Source: Deltaproteobacteria bacterium (GTDB lineage: Bacteria > Desulfobacterota > Desulfobulbia > Desulfobulbales > SURF-16). From it: 42,767 bases of DNA. The notes under the pieces were generated by a model, which was not told the origin of the DNA, searched no databases, and saw only the letters and a program-made list of their open reading frames with translations. Below, piece after piece: positions 33,442 to 42,767 of the stretch. The number at the start of each line of letters is the position of its first letter. The first letter of the stretch is position 1. The stretch covers positions 5,034 through 47,800 of the forward strand of contig JACQYM010000109.1 of assembly GCA_016208225.1 (NCBI GenBank), given 5' to 3'. A program made the translations under genes and the position numbers.

Positions 33442-34734
33442 ATGTTATCAGATTTGAAAAGAATAATAGACCAGATCAGTCGGGATAAGGGCATTGACCG
33501 GCAGCTTCTCATCGAGGCTCTGGAAGAGGCAGTGCTGTCCGCTGCCAAAAAACGGTATGGCCTGCGACGTGATATTGAAGTCAAATTCAATGACGAATTC
33601 GGCGAGGTTGAACTGTTCCAGTTTCGGAAAGTGGTTGAGCAGGTGGAAGACGAACAGGTCGAGGTTTCCCTTGAGGAGGCCAAAAGACTTGACCCGGAAG
33701 TTGAGCTCGGCGATGAGCTGGGTTCGAAAATGGAAAATGTTTCGGATCTCGGCCGCATTGCCGCCCAGTCAGCCAAGCAGGTCATTATTCAGAAAATGAA
33801 GGATGCGGAGCGGGGCGTGATCTTTGACATGTACCGGGACCGCAAGGGTGAGATTGTTAACGGCATTGTGCAGCGCTTTGAGCGCGGCAACATGATTATC
33901 AATCTGGGCCGGACGGACGCGCTGCTGCCGAAAAAGGAGCAGATGCCGCGCCGGTCATACCGGCAGGGTGACCGTATCCGCGCCTATCTCATGGATGTCC
34001 GGCAGGACGTGCGCGAGCAGCAATTGATTCTGAGCCGCACCTGCAATGAGTTTCTCGTCAAGCTTTTCGAGATGGAAGTGCCGGAGATTTCCGAGGGCAT
34101 TGTCAAAATCATCAATGCCTGCCGCGAACCGGGCTCCCGGGCAAAAATTGCGGTTGCTTCATCCGAACCGGATGTGGACCCGGTGGGTGCCTGCGTGGGT
34201 ATGAAGGGGTCCCGGGTGCAGAATGTGGTGCAGGAACTGCAGGGCGAAAAGATTGATATTGTTCCCTGGAGCCCTGATCCGGCAAAATATGTTTCCAATG
34301 CCCTGGCCCCGGCCCAGGTTTCCATGGTTGTGGTCGATGAGGACAAAAGGACGCTGCTCGTGGTTGTGCCGGATGATCAGCTTTCGCTGGCCATCGGCAG
34401 GCAGGGACAGAATGTCCGTCTGGCCTCCCAGTTGCTGGGCTGGCGCATAGATGTGAAAAGCGAGCAGCGGTACAGCAGGATGACGGAGGCCGGTTTCCAG
34501 TCCATGATGCGGGTGCGGGGCATGAGTGAAAAAATTGCCGAAACCCTTTATGACGGCGGGATCAACACGGCCCTGGAGCTGGCAAACGTCGATGAGGCTG
34601 AGCTGATGAAAATTATCGGCATAAGCGAGGTCGAGGCCCAGCTCATGAAGGCCGAGGCGGCCCGATCCGTGGCGGCTGCCGATCAGCAGGATGCAGAGGC
34701 TGAAAGTGTGACGCAGCCCGCGGATGGTGAATGA
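33442..34734 (+). CDS. nusA: Transcription termination/antitermination factor NusA
   Basis: Several ATGs stand in a row (33436, 33439, 33442). I chose 33442 for its 7-bp spacing from GGAG, giving 430 residues. Domains in order: the N-terminal RNA-polymerase-binding domain, S1 (about 130-200, NGIVQRFERGNMIINLGRTD), KH1 and KH2 (DPVGACVGMKGSRVQNV, LAIGRQGQNVRLASQL), and a C-terminal helix-hairpin-helix segment (VRGMSEKIAETLYDGGI). NusA modulates pausing, termination and antitermination. Only one C-terminal helical repeat is present, as in many non-enteric bacteria. It overlaps ylxR by 11 bp. Confidence 0.97.
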   Translation: MLSDLKRIIDQISRDKGIDRQLLIEALEEAVLSAAKKRYGLRRDIEVKFNDEFGEVELFQFRKVVEQVEDEQVEVSLEEAKRLDPEVELGDELGSKMENVSDLGRIAAQSAKQVIIQKMKDAERGVIFDMYRDRKGEIVNGIVQRFERGNMIINLGRTDALLPKKEQMPRRSYRQGDRIRAYLMDVRQDVREQQLILSRTCNEFLVKLFEMEVPEISEGIVKIINACREPGSRAKIAVASSEPDVDPVGACVGMKGSRVQNVVQELQGEKIDIVPWSPDPAKYVSNALAPAQVSMVVVDEDKRTLLVVVPDDQLSLAIGRQGQNVRLASQLLGWRIDVKSEQRYSRMTEAGFQSMMRVRGMSEKIAETLYDGGINTALELANVDEAELMKIIGISEVEAQLMKAEAARSVAAADQQDAEAESVTQPADGE

Positions 34735-35038
34735 TCAGCAATACGTGGGTGGAAAGACGGAAAAGACAGGGCCGGTACGAACGTGCCTCGGCTGCGGAAA
34801 AAAGGCGCCGAAAGCCAGTCTGATCCGGTTTGCGGTGGTGAATGGCCGCATTGTTGTTGATGAAGGATACAGTCTTACCGGCAGAGGAGCATACAGCTGC
34901 AGGCAGGAGATCTGCCTGCGCCTGCTGGCAAAAAAAGGAAAAAGACTTGCCAGGGCTCTCCGCTGTGAGAAGCCGGATCCCCACCATGACATGGCATCGT
35001 TGATCAGCACCACGATTGATAGTTTTGTAGCAAAATAG
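34724..35038 (+). CDS. ylxR: YlxR family (DUF448) RNA-binding protein
   Basis: The 104-residue protein has the family motif PVRTCLGCGKKAPKASLIRF and the GRGAYSC segment. YlxR proteins are small and basic and sit between nusA and infB across bacteria; structural work suggests nucleic-acid binding, and a link to RNase P has been reported in Bacillus. It overlaps nusA, implying coupling. The gap to infB is 66 bp. Confidence 0.93.
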   Translation: MVNDQQYVGGKTEKTGPVRTCLGCGKKAPKASLIRFAVVNGRIVVDEGYSLTGRGAYSCRQEICLRLLAKKGKRLARALRCEKPDPHHDMASLISTTIDSFVAK

Positions 35039-35104
35039 CGGGGGCCGGAGAAAAGAATAATTTTTAAGGCGTCCGCGCGCAGAAAGGCAGTTTCAGGAGC
35101 ATAT

Positions 35105-37975
35105 ATGGGAAAAATCCGGGTATACGAGTTGGCCAAAGAAGCAGGGGTTGAAAGTAAAATTTTGACCGCCCAACTCATTGAATTAGGCTATAATGTACGA
35201 GCCTATAACTCCACCCTTGAAGATGATGCGGTCGAAGAAATCCGCACCAGGCTGGGTTTTAAAAAGGTTGAAGTGCAAGAAAAAAGAATAGAAAGCAAAG
35301 GGCGGACCACAATTATCCGCCGGCGGACGCCGACCGTCGCCGAACCAGAGGAAGAATTGCCGGGAAAAGAAACGGCTGAGGAATATGTTCCGGAGACGCT
35401 TGCGCGGGCAGAGGAACACAAAGTCGAGACGGCGGAGTCCTTAGAGGAAAAGGCCGTAGAGGCCTTGCCGGAGGAGAAACCGGATCGTGTTGAGCCCGCC
35501 GGCCCGCGAGGGGTTGAAGAAGCCGCTGGTCAAGCTGCTGCCGCCGCCGAAAAAGCGGCCGTGCAGCCTGCGGCGCTCGGGGCTGAAAAACCGGCAGTCG
35601 CCGGGCCGCCGGCGGAAAGCCAACCCGGCCAAAGGGCCGAACAGCAGCCGGAGCTTGCCGAGGCTGAGCCCCAAGCTGCGGTGGAAAGTGCTGCGGTACG
35701 TGCAGCCGGGGAAGCCGTTTCCGAAACCGCTCCCGCGGCAGAAGCCATGGGCACTGGGGAACTGGAGGAAGTCGGCCCGGCGGCACCGGAGTCGCCCCGG
35801 GATGAAGCGCCGTTATTAAAACGCAAAAAAGGGCTGGCCAAGATCATCGGGCGCACGGAGATTCCCCTGCCGGTTGAGGACAGCCGACTGGTACGCCCCA
35901 AAAAAGTGGTCGAAAAACCGAAAAAAGCGAAAGTTGTGCTTCGCCCCGAAGTTGAGACGGTTGAAGTCGTCGATGAGGATGCGAAAGGCAAAGCCAAGGC
36001 GAAAAAGGGCAAACGTTTTGTCAAGTTCAGTCCGGAACCGGGGCTGGCGCGTTTCAAGAAAGGCGTGAAACGCAAAGACGGCGTTGATGTGGATGTGGAT
36101 GAGATCGGCCCGCTCGGCGCCCGCATCGCTTCCGGAGTCCGCGTGATGCGCGGCCAGAGGGGCGGCCACAAGAAGAAGAAACGTGAAGAAGCCGTGCAGC
36201 TGATCAGCGAAACAAAGGCCATCAAGAAACGGATCAAGGTGCTGGAAACCATCACCGTCGGCGATCTTGCCCACCGGATGGGCGTTAAATCCAATGAAAT
36301 CATCGCCAAACTCATCGGCCTGGGGATTATGGCCACGGTAAATCAGGCCCTTGATGTCGATACGGCGATGCTTGTTGCCAACGATTTCGGCTTTGAGGTG
36401 GAACAGGGCATAACGGAGGAGCAGTCCATCATTGAACTGATTGCCTCGGAAAGCGGCGGTGCCGTCATTCCCCGTCCTCCCGTGGTGACCGTCATGGGAC
36501 ATGTCGATCACGGCAAGACCTCCATCCTTGATGCCATCCGCAATACGGATGTGGCTGCCGGCGAGGCAGGCGGTATCACCCAGCATATCGGCGCCCATTA
36601 TGTCCGGTCGCTCAAGGGGGATCTGGTGTTTCTCGATACGCCTGGACATGCGGCATTCACGGAAATGCGTTCCCGCGGCGCCCAGGTGACGGATGTGGTG
36701 GTGCTCGTGGTCGCGGCCGATGACGGCGTGATGGATCAGACCAAAGAGGCGATCAACCATGCCAAGGCGGCAGGGGTGCCGATCCTTGTTGCGGTCAATA
36801 AAATAGACAAGCCCGATGCCGATCCGGCCAGGGTGAAGCGTGAACTGGCGGAACTGGGGCTGGTGCCGGAAGAGTGGGGCGGTGAGACGATCTATTGCGA
36901 AACTTCCGCCAAGCAGGGCCTCGGCATTGATGAACTGGTGGAAAGCATCACGCTGCAGACCGAGATTCTTGAATTGAAAGCCGACCCGAATCGACGGGCG
37001 AAGGGCTGGGTTATCGAGGCCCAGCTTCATAAAGGCCGCGGCCCCGTTGCCACGGTGCTTGTCCAGCATGGCACCCTGCGTGTCGGCGATCATTTTGTCG
37101 CCGGCATCTTTCATGGCAAGGTCCGCTCGCTGACCGACGATAAAGGGCGCAAGATAACCGAGGCCGGCCCGTCAATGCCGGTTGAAATCCAGGGATTGAC
37201 CGGTGTGCCCAAGGCCGGTGATGAATTTGTGGTTGTGCCGGATGAAAAGATGGCAAGAAGCGTCAGCTCCGATCGGCAACTGAAGAGCCGTGAGTCGGAA
37301 CTGGCCAGCAGCACCAAGATTTCCCTCGAGAATCTCTTCGAAAAGCTGCAGGAAGGGGAGATGAAAGAGCTGCGGGTCGTGCTGCGCGCCGATGTCCAGG
37401 GTACCCTGGAGGCTTTCGGCAAGGCGATTCAGGAACTGAGCACCGATGCAATCAAGGTGAAGATCCTCCATTCCGGCACCGGCACCATCATTGAGTCCGA
37501 TGTGTTGCTGGCCGCCGCCTCGAACGCCCTGATCATCGGGTTTAACGTCCGTCCCAACAGCAAGGTGGCGGAGCTTGCCAAGTCCGAGAATGTGGATCTG
37601 CGTTTCTATGACGTTATCTACCATGCCCTGGATGATATCAGAAAGGCGATGGTCGGCCTGCTCGAACCGACCTTTAAGGAAAAGGTTATCGGTAAAGTTG
37701 AGGTGCGCAACACCTTTCACGTACCGAAAATTGGTACAATTGCCGGCTGTTACGTGCTTGACGGCAAGATTGAACGTAATGCCCATGTGCGCCTGCTGCG
37801 GGATGGCGTGGTTGTCTTTACCGGCCGGATTTCATCGCTCAAGCGCTTCAAGGATGACGTCAGGGACGTGCAGTCAGGGTATGAATGCGGGCTGGGCATT
37901 GAAAATTATAATGACATCAAGGTGGGTGACCAGCTTGAGGCTTTTGTCATGGAAAAGATGGAGGCTGAGCTGTAA
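35105..37975 (+). CDS. infB: Translation initiation factor IF-2
   Basis: The 956-residue protein begins with an IF2-N domain ([20 protein letters not shown]). A long Ala/Glu/Pro-rich linker (about 60-250) and a basic stretch follow, then a second IF2-N domain ([20 protein letters not shown]). The GTPase domain has GHVDHGKT at about 465-472, [16 protein letters not shown] and NKIDKP. The C-terminal domains that bind initiator tRNA end [19 protein letters not shown] precedes the ATG. IF-2 delivers fMet-tRNA to the 30S subunit. Confidence 0.98.
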   Translation: MGKIRVYELAKEAGVESKILTAQLIELGYNVRAYNSTLEDDAVEEIRTRLGFKKVEVQEKRIESKGRTTIIRRRTPTVAEPEEELPGKETAEEYVPETLARAEEHKVETAESLEEKAVEALPEEKPDRVEPAGPRGVEEAAGQAAAAAEKAAVQPAALGAEKPAVAGPPAESQPGQRAEQQPELAEAEPQAAVESAAVRAAGEAVSETAPAAEAMGTGELEEVGPAAPESPRDEAPLLKRKKGLAKIIGRTEIPLPVEDSRLVRPKKVVEKPKKAKVVLRPEVETVEVVDEDAKGKAKAKKGKRFVKFSPEPGLARFKKGVKRKDGVDVDVDEIGPLGARIASGVRVMRGQRGGHKKKKREEAVQLISETKAIKKRIKVLETITVGDLAHRMGVKSNEIIAKLIGLGIMATVNQALDVDTAMLVANDFGFEVEQGITEEQSIIELIASESGGAVIPRPPVVTVMGHVDHGKTSILDAIRNTDVAAGEAGGITQHIGAHYVRSLKGDLVFLDTPGHAAFTEMRSRGAQVTDVVVLVVAADDGVMDQTKEAINHAKAAGVPILVAVNKIDKPDADPARVKRELAELGLVPEEWGGETIYCETSAKQGLGIDELVESITLQTEILELKADPNRRAKGWVIEAQLHKGRGPVATVLVQHGTLRVGDHFVAGIFHGKVRSLTDDKGRKITEAGPSMPVEIQGLTGVPKAGDEFVVVPDEKMARSVSSDRQLKSRESELASSTKISLENLFEKLQEGEMKELRVVLRADVQGTLEAFGKAIQELSTDAIKVKILHSGTGTIIESDVLLAAASNALIIGFNVRPNSKVAELAKSENVDLRFYDVIYHALDDIRKAMVGLLEPTFKEKVIGKVEVRNTFHVPKIGTIAGCYVLDGKIERNAHVRLLRDGVVVFTGRISSLKRFKDDVRDVQSGYECGLGIENYNDIKVGDQLEAFVMEKMEAEL

Positions 37976-37992
37976 GGCTTTCCTCGTAATGG

Positions 37993-38409
37993 ATGACCAT
38001 GGTTGCCGCAAAGGATAAATCACGATTCACCCTGCCTGCCGGCCTGGCCCCCGGGCCGAAGAGACGGCCGGTCAGAGTGGCAGATACCATCAGAAACGAG
38101 ATCGCCGTCCTGCTTCTCTTCAAGGTGAAGGACCCGGCCCTGCACAATGTCAGCATTGTGCATGTGGACGTGAGCGACGATCTGAGCCGGGCCAGGATTT
38201 ATTATGCCTGCGCCCCGGACATGGCCGCCAAGGTCGGCGCCGGGCTGAACCGGGCGAAAGGTTTTATCCGCAGCCACCTTGCCAAGGTAATGCAGATGCG
38301 GCATGTGCCGGAACTGCTGTTTAATTTCGACCCGTCAACCGAACATGATGCCAAGATGCAGAAAATTTTTCAGGAGATAGCCCGCGAAAATGAACCAGGC
38401 TCTGTCTGA
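37993..38409 (+). CDS. rbfA: Ribosome-binding factor A
   Basis: The 138-residue KH-fold protein has RVADTIRNEIAVLLLFKVKD, VHVDVSDDLSRARIYYAC and the RHVPELLFNFDPSTEH signature. RbfA assists 16S rRNA 5'-end maturation in 30S assembly. It follows infB after 17 bp and overlaps nrnA by 20 bp. Confidence 0.95.
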   Translation: MTMVAAKDKSRFTLPAGLAPGPKRRPVRVADTIRNEIAVLLLFKVKDPALHNVSIVHVDVSDDLSRARIYYACAPDMAAKVGAGLNRAKGFIRSHLAKVMQMRHVPELLFNFDPSTEHDAKMQKIFQEIARENEPGSV

Positions 38410-39367
38410 AATAATTCCCGTGCTCAACGCCGCCAGCAACGTGCTGATTGCCACCCATGTTTTCCCGGATGCCGATGCGCTGGGTGCCCAGCTTGCATTA
38501 GGCAATATCCTGCGGTCCAGGGGCAAGGGCGTTTATCTCTACAGCGAGGAGCCGGCGCATTATATCCTTGAGTTTCTGCGCGGTTCCGACCGGCTGAACA
38601 TCGGCCTGCCCGGCCCGAATCAATTTGACTGCGCCGTGGCCCTCGATTGCGGCGATGACGTGCGGCTCGGCAAGGCAAAGGAAGAACTGCTGACAATCCA
38701 TCCCTTTGTGGTCATCGATCATCATACCGGCCATAAAAATTTCGGCGATGTGCGCTGGGTTGATCCTGGGAAATCCTCGACCGGCGAGATGGTGTATGAA
38801 CTGGCCCTGGCCATGGGGGCGGAAATTGATTACGACACGGCCTATTGTCTCTATTCCGCCATTGTTTCCGATACCGGCTCGTTCAAGTACGCATCGACCA
38901 CCGCCGATACCCTGCGCATTGCCGGCGAACTGGTGGCCCGGGGGGTGAAACCGGCCGAGATTTCCGGCAAGATCTTTGATAATTTTACCAGGAACCGGCT
39001 GCAGCTCCTCCAGGAAGTGTTGTCAACATTGACGCTGTACGAGGAGGAGCAGTTGGCGCTCATCGCGGTGACCAGCGATCTGTATGTTAAGACCGGCACC
39101 AGCGCGGCGGATACCGAGCTGTTTATCAATTACCCCCGATCACTGGAAACGGTAAAAATCGCCGCCTTTATCAAGGAGGCGAAAGATTATATCAGCGTGA
39201 GCCTGCGCTCCAAGGGTCAGTATGATGTGGCCCAGGTGGCGCGCAAGTTCGGCGGCGGCGGCCATCGCAATGCGGCGGGATTCAAATTGCCCGGCCAAAC
39301 CATGGCCGAGGTGCGCCGTGATCTGCTGGCAGAACTGCGGACCCTGCTGCCGGCGGCGCGTAAATAA
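38390..39367 (+). CDS. nrnA: DHH-family nanoRNase / pAp phosphatase (NrnA-like)
   Basis: The 325-residue protein has the DHH phosphoesterase metal motifs ATHVFPDADALG (H23, D27, D29), VALDCGDDVR and VIDHHTGHKNFGD. Its C-terminal DHHA1 domain carries GGGGHRNAAGF. NrnA-type enzymes degrade 2-5 nt RNAs and dephosphorylate pAp. The first motif reads PDADALG where PDGDALG or PDPDALG is common. Position between rbfA and truB is the conserved one in many bacteria. Confidence 0.93.
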   Translation: MNQALSEIIPVLNAASNVLIATHVFPDADALGAQLALGNILRSRGKGVYLYSEEPAHYILEFLRGSDRLNIGLPGPNQFDCAVALDCGDDVRLGKAKEELLTIHPFVVIDHHTGHKNFGDVRWVDPGKSSTGEMVYELALAMGAEIDYDTAYCLYSAIVSDTGSFKYASTTADTLRIAGELVARGVKPAEISGKIFDNFTRNRLQLLQEVLSTLTLYEEEQLALIAVTSDLYVKTGTSAADTELFINYPRSLETVKIAAFIKEAKDYISVSLRSKGQYDVAQVARKFGGGGHRNAAGFKLPGQTMAEVRRDLLAELRTLLPAARK

Positions 39368-40102
39368 ATGCAGGCTGTTGCGCCGGGCGTGATCCTGCTT
39401 GACAAACCTGTCGGCCCCACCTCGTTTAGAATGGTACAGCTGGTCAGACGGGCGCTGCAGATCAAGAAGGTGGGCCACACCGGCACCCTTGATCCTTTTG
39501 CCTCGGGACTGCTTGTCATCTGCTCCGGCAGGGCGGCCACCAAGACCATTCCGCTGCTCATGGAAGGGGAAAAAGAGTACACCGCCACGCTCCAGCTCGG
39601 CATTGAGACCGACAGTCAGGACCTGACCGGCACCGTTATCAGGCGCAGTCCAGTCCCTGATCTCAGCAGCACAAGGATTGAAGAGTGTCTGGGGGCCTTT
39701 GTCGGTGAACAGCTGCAGCAGCCGCCCAATTTCTCGGCCTTGAAATTTCAGGGGAAGCCGCTCTACTATTATGCCAGGAAGGGCGTGACGGTTGAAAAAG
39801 AGCCGCGACTGATTTTTGTCAGGGAAATTGAAGCGCTCGGCCGGCAGGAAGATCAGCTGCAGATCCGGGTGGTATGCGGCAAAGGAACGTACATCCGGGC
39901 TCTGGCTGCTGATATCGGCGCCGCCCTTGGCTGCGGCGCCCATCTGGTTGCCTTGCGCCGCTTGCGGAACGGCCCTTTTTCGGTGGCGGACGCCGTGGCC
40001 GGCGATGCCCTGGTTGATGACCGGCAGGCGGCATGCGAGCTGTTGCTGAAAAATATGCTGCCCGTTGATGATCTGATCGCCGGATGCAGGAAAAACGTGT
40101 AA
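39368..40102 (+). CDS. truB: tRNA pseudouridine-55 synthase
   Basis: The 244-residue protein has LLDKPVGPTSF and the catalytic GHTGTLDPFASGLL (D42), plus QLQQPPNFSALKFQGKPLYYYAR and CGKGTYIRALAADIG. TruB makes pseudouridine 55 in the T loop of tRNAs. It is shorter than the E. coli protein (about 314 aa) and appears to lack a full C-terminal PUA domain, which is a common short form. It begins immediately after the nrnA stop. Confidence 0.96.
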   Translation: MQAVAPGVILLDKPVGPTSFRMVQLVRRALQIKKVGHTGTLDPFASGLLVICSGRAATKTIPLLMEGEKEYTATLQLGIETDSQDLTGTVIRRSPVPDLSSTRIEECLGAFVGEQLQQPPNFSALKFQGKPLYYYARKGVTVEKEPRLIFVREIEALGRQEDQLQIRVVCGKGTYIRALAADIGAALGCGAHLVALRRLRNGPFSVADAVAGDALVDDRQAACELLLKNMLPVDDLIAGCRKNV

Positions 40103-40137
40103 TATAGGAAAGGAAGTTTTGGAATTTAGTCTGTCAT

Positions 40138-40177
40138 CTGTTGAGATTTTTATGAAAAATAGTATTTATCTCAGCAG
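40138..40177 (+). promoter_or_regulatory. rpsO leader hairpin
   Basis: CTGTTGAGAT pairs with ATCTCAGCAG (one G-U) around a 20-base AT-rich loop, about 60 bp before the rpsO GTG. The same stretch contains TTGAGA-16-TATTTA, a weak promoter candidate. It could be an S15 autoregulatory structure or a promoter operator. Confidence 0.45.
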
Positions 40178-40237
40178 GTTAATGTAACGCCGTAAGTGAA
40201 ATCAAGAATGTCTATTATTTGGTAGGAGGATATAATC

Positions 40238-40507
40238 GTGTCATTGGAACCTGTGCAGAAACAAGAAATTATCGAAAAATTTGCAACGCATAAAGGCGAT
40301 ACCGGCTCCCCTGAAGTTCAGGTTGCCCTGCTCAGCGCGCGGATTGCGTACCTCACCGGCCATTTTCAGACCCACAAGAAGGACCACCATTCCCGGCGTG
40401 GTCTGTTGAAACTTGTCGGGCAGAGAAGACGGCTGCTCAATTATCTGAAAGTGAAAAATGTTGACCGCTACCGTTCGGTCATCAAGGAACTCGGCATCCG
40501 GAAATAA
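40238..40507 (+). CDS. rpsO: 30S ribosomal protein S15
   Basis: The 89-residue protein is exactly S15 length, with [40 protein letters not shown] and [13 protein letters not shown]. It starts with GTG behind a strong GTAGGAGGAT. S15 is a primary binder of the 16S central domain. The order truB-rpsO-pnp is conserved in bacteria. Confidence 0.98.
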   Translation: MSLEPVQKQEIIEKFATHKGDTGSPEVQVALLSARIAYLTGHFQTHKKDHHSRRGLLKLVGQRRRLLNYLKVKNVDRYRSVIKELGIRK

Positions 40508-40655
40508 CGTTGTCTTTCGGGGTGGCAGGGAACTTCTGCACCACGAAAATCATCGAAAGTAATGACGCCTGCACCACTTCATGGTGCTGCCGGCGCCTCT
40601 GTCAGGCAATCTCCGTGCACGGCCTGCCCTGCTGCAGGCCGGGATATTGCAAACG
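40508..40655 (+). other. rpsO 3' region with three hairpins
   Basis: No gene is present. GGTG-G-CAG pairs with CTGCACC; GCACCA pairs with TGGTGC (40571-40587); GGCCTGC pairs with GCAGGCC (40621-40640). These could be processing or stability structures upstream of the terminator. Confidence 0.5.
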
Positions 40656-40697
40656 GTCCAGGACTTATCCGAGTCCTGGACTTTTATTATTTTTACA
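40656..40697 (+). terminator. Intrinsic terminator between rpsO and pnp
   Basis: GTCCAGGACT-TATCCG-AGTCCTGGAC forms a perfect 10-bp stem followed by TTTTATTATTTTT. It is the strongest terminator in the window. Confidence 0.93.
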
Positions 40698-40823
40698 TCG
40701 GGTTACGAATTAGGCCTGAGCAATGAAGGGTTGCGCAGCGGGGTTCCCCGCCGCGTCCGGCGGGTCGCTGCCCGCTTTCTTTGGTGAGGCCATATTATTG
40801 CTCAGTCGTAGTTCGTAATCCGG
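40698..40823. mobile_element. Inverted-repeat element abutting pnp (126 bp)
   Basis: The left arm CGGGTTACGAATTAG...CTGAGCAAT (40699-40724) is matched by the inverted right arm ATTGCTCAG...TTCGTAATCCGG (40797-40823). The GC-rich middle contains GCGGGG-TT-CCCCGC and GCAGCG/CGCTGC pairs. It ends 3-4 bp before the AAGG of the pnp ribosome-binding region. It is MITE-like in shape, with no transposase and no second copy here. Confidence 0.5.
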
Positions 40824-40834
40824 AAGGTGAAGGA

Positions 40835-42767
40835 ATGTATAAAAAAGTTGAAGTAGAAATCGGTGGTCGAATCCTTGCCATTGAAACCGGCAAAATCGCG
40901 AAACAGGCAAATGGGTCGGTCGTCGTCACCTATGGCGACAGCGTTGTGCTGGTCACGGCCACGGCGGCGAAAGTGGGCCGGCCTGATATTGATTTTTTCC
41001 CGCTCACCGTGGAGTACCAGGAGCGTTTTTACGCAGTCGGCAAAATCCCCGGCAGCTATTTCCGCCGGGAAATCGGCAGACCCACGGAAAAGGAAACCCT
41101 GTCCAGCCGCTTTATCGACCGTCCGCTGCGGCCGCTGTTTGCCGCCGGCTATCGCAATGAAACGCAGATCATCGCCACCGTGCTCTCGGCGGACAGAATG
41201 AATGACCCGGACATCATGGCCATGGTCGGCGCCTCTGCCGCGCTGACCGTATCGGATATTCCCTTTCTCGGGCCGATCGCCGGCGTCCGGGTCGGCTATG
41301 TTGACGGGCAATATGTGCTCAATCCGTCCAAGGAGGAGCTGACCAGATCCAGGCTGGACCTGATCGTGGCCGGCAGCCGCAATGCGGTGGTCATGGTTGA
41401 GGGCGGCGCGGACAACCTGTCCGAGGATGAGGTGCTGTCCGGTGTTTATTTCGGTCATCAGGGACTGCAGCCTCTCCTCGATATCCAGGAGGAGCTGCGG
41501 CGTGAGGTTGGCCGTCCCAAACTCGCCGTGACCGCGCCCGTGGTCAATGAAGCCCTGCAGGCCCGGATCGCGGCCATGGCTGCGGAAAAAATGCAGAAGG
41601 TGGTAACCACCGCCGACAAGATGGCCCGGAGTGATCTCTACCAGGAACTGGAGAAAGAGATACTGGCGGAACTGGAAAAAGAGGAGGGTTTTGCCGACCA
41701 GCGCGAGGCCAAGGAACTTCTTCACGACCTGAACAAGACCCTGATGCGCGACATGATCATCAAGGACGGCAAACGCATTGACGGCCGTTCGTTTGCCGAT
41801 ATCAGGCCCATTGCCAGTGAAATCGCCATTCTGCCCAGGGCGCACGGCTCGGCCCTGTTCACCCGCGGTGAAACCCAGGCCCTGGTCACGGCCACCCTTG
41901 GCAGCGGCGAGGACGAGCAGCGGGTGGAAACCCTGGAAGGCATGGAAAACCTGCCCTTCATGCTCCACTATAATTTCCCCCCCTTCTGTGTCGGCGAGGT
42001 GCGCTTCATGCGCGGCCCCAGCCGGAGGGATATCGGCCATGGCGCCCTAGCCACCCGGGCCATCCAGGCCATTCTGCCCGAAGTCGGCACATTTCCCTAT
42101 ACCATCAGGATCGTTTCCGATGTCATGGAGTCAAACGGCTCCTCGTCCATGGCCACGGTGTGCGGCGGCTGTCTGTCCCTGATGGATGCCGGCGTGCCCA
42201 TCAAGCAGCCGGTGTCCGGCGTGGCCATGGGGCTGATCAAGGACGGGGATACCGTCGCCGTGCTCTCCGACATCCTGGGTGACGAAGATCATCTCGGCGA
42301 TATGGATTTCAAGGTATGCGGCACGGCGGACGGCATTACCGCTCTGCAGATGGATATCAAGATCGAGGGCATTTCCCGGGAGATCATGACCAGCGCCCTT
42401 GCCCAGGCAAAAGCCGGGCGGCTGCATATCCTGGAGAAGATGGCCGAGGCCATCAAGGAACCGCGGGCCGTGCTGCCTGAGCATGCCCCCAAGATCTTCA
42501 CCATGCAGATCAACCCTGACAAGATCCGCGATCTCATCGGCCCCGGGGGCAAAATGATCAAGTCGATCACCGCTGAATACGCGGTGAAAATCGATGTGGA
42601 GGATTCCGGCAAGGTCATGATTTTTGCACCGGACGGTATTGTCGGACAGAAGGTCTATGACCGGGTGCACGAAATCACCGCGGAAGTGGAGATCGGCAAA
42701 ATATACAAAGGCAAGGTGCAGAAGATTGTCGATTTCGGCGCCTTTGTCGAAATCCTGCCCGGCACCG
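40835..42767 (+). CDS. pnp: Polynucleotide phosphorylase (5' 644 codons; runs off the window)
   Basis: This gene is missing from the ORF track because no stop codon falls in the window. Translation from the ATG at 40835 (AAGGTGAAGG upstream) gives MYKKVEVEIGGRILAIETG and stays open to the end. Domains: RNase PH 1 (YQERFYAVGKIPGSYFRREI), an all-helical linker, RNase PH 2 (HGSALFTRGETQALVTATLG; GGCLSLMDAGVP), a KH domain with the GXXG loop DLIGPGGKMIKS at about 567-572, and the start of S1 (GKIYKGKVQKIVDFGAF). It degrades RNA 3' to 5' using phosphate. It follows a terminator, so it probably also has its own promoter. Confidence 0.98.
   Translation, partial: MYKKVEVEIGGRILAIETGKIAKQANGSVVVTYGDSVVLVTATAAKVGRPDIDFFPLTVEYQERFYAVGKIPGSYFRREIGRPTEKETLSSRFIDRPLRPLFAAGYRNETQIIATVLSADRMNDPDIMAMVGASAALTVSDIPFLGPIAGVRVGYVDGQYVLNPSKEELTRSRLDLIVAGSRNAVVMVEGGADNLSEDEVLSGVYFGHQGLQPLLDIQEELRREVGRPKLAVTAPVVNEALQARIAAMAAEKMQKVVTTADKMARSDLYQELEKEILAELEKEEGFADQREAKELLHDLNKTLMRDMIIKDGKRIDGRSFADIRPIASEIAILPRAHGSALFTRGETQALVTATLGSGEDEQRVETLEGMENLPFMLHYNFPPFCVGEVRFMRGPSRRDIGHGALATRAIQAILPEVGTFPYTIRIVSDVMESNGSSSMATVCGGCLSLMDAGVPIKQPVSGVAMGLIKDGDTVAVLSDILGDEDHLGDMDFKVCGTADGITALQMDIKIEGISREIMTSALAQAKAGRLHILEKMAEAIKEPRAVLPEHAPKIFTMQINPDKIRDLIGPGGKMIKSITAEYAVKIDVEDSGKVMIFAPDGIVGQKVYDRVHEITAEVEIGKIYKGKVQKIVDFGAFVEILPGT

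Noticed and set aside
35816-37114. A 432-aa minus-strand ORF inside infB
   Set aside because: It is the complement of well-conserved IF-2 GTPase codons, with no recognisable domain of its own.
40510-40787. Short plus-strand ORFs between rpsO and pnp
   Set aside because: They cross the strong terminator and the inverted-repeat element and have no ribosome-binding sites.

Overview
The window looks like a core chromosomal segment of a Gram-negative, anaerobic, respiring bacterium, most likely a Desulfobacterota member near Desulfobulbales. This placement is inferred from gene content, not from a search. Supporting content: a dodecaheme-type cytochrome c with one CX4CH heme site, an AhbD-like radical SAM heme enzyme beside hemE and hemH, a complex I operon without nuoEFG, and an mreBCD-mrdA-rodA cluster. 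No phage, plasmid, CRISPR, transposase or rRNA genes were seen.

Layout. (1) Bases 1-5681, minus strand: nadE, a multiheme cytochrome, hisD, rsmG and the 5' end of cobyric acid synthase. (2) 5963-11715, plus strand: a PIN-PhoH ATPase, an AhbD-like radical SAM protein, hemE, an HD-domain protein, an internally shortened hemH, then a 72-aa membrane peptide behind a strong sigma-54 promoter match. (3) 11951-17542, minus strand: the elongasome set mreB-mreC-mreD-mrdA-rodA. (4) 17864-20091, plus: tRNA-Ala(GGC), an RNA leader or terminator with alternative folds, a 62-aa protein and mpl (murein tripeptide recycling). (5) 20583-32259, plus: complex I genes nuoABCDHIJK, a MrpD-like antiporter gene broken by a frameshift, an 82-aa membrane protein, a NuoL-like subunit, nuoM and nuoN. 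(6) 32560-42767, plus: tRNA-Gly(CCC) and the conserved rimP-nusA-ylxR-infB-rbfA-nrnA-truB-rpsO-pnp translation and RNA-decay cluster; pnp runs off the end.

The genes are mostly housekeeping. The unusual content lies between them: many intergenic gaps hold 7-bp-period degenerate repeats (AGGCAAT, CAACCGT, ACTCCTT, GAGCCAT, GCGGATT, AGGAGTC and TGCCTNN types), and others hold inverted-repeat elements. Two copies of one CACAGAG hairpin element lie in opposite orientation around rodA. Several elements directly abut or enter the starts of nadE, mpl and pnp. Other notable points are the four-antiporter complex I lacking the NADH module, the sigma-54 promoter with palindromic upstream sites driving a small peptide, and damage to two otherwise conserved genes: hemH lacks about 60 codons in frame, and the extra antiporter gene lacks about 13 nt including its conserved lysine codon. 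Both lesions could be real mutations or assembly errors.
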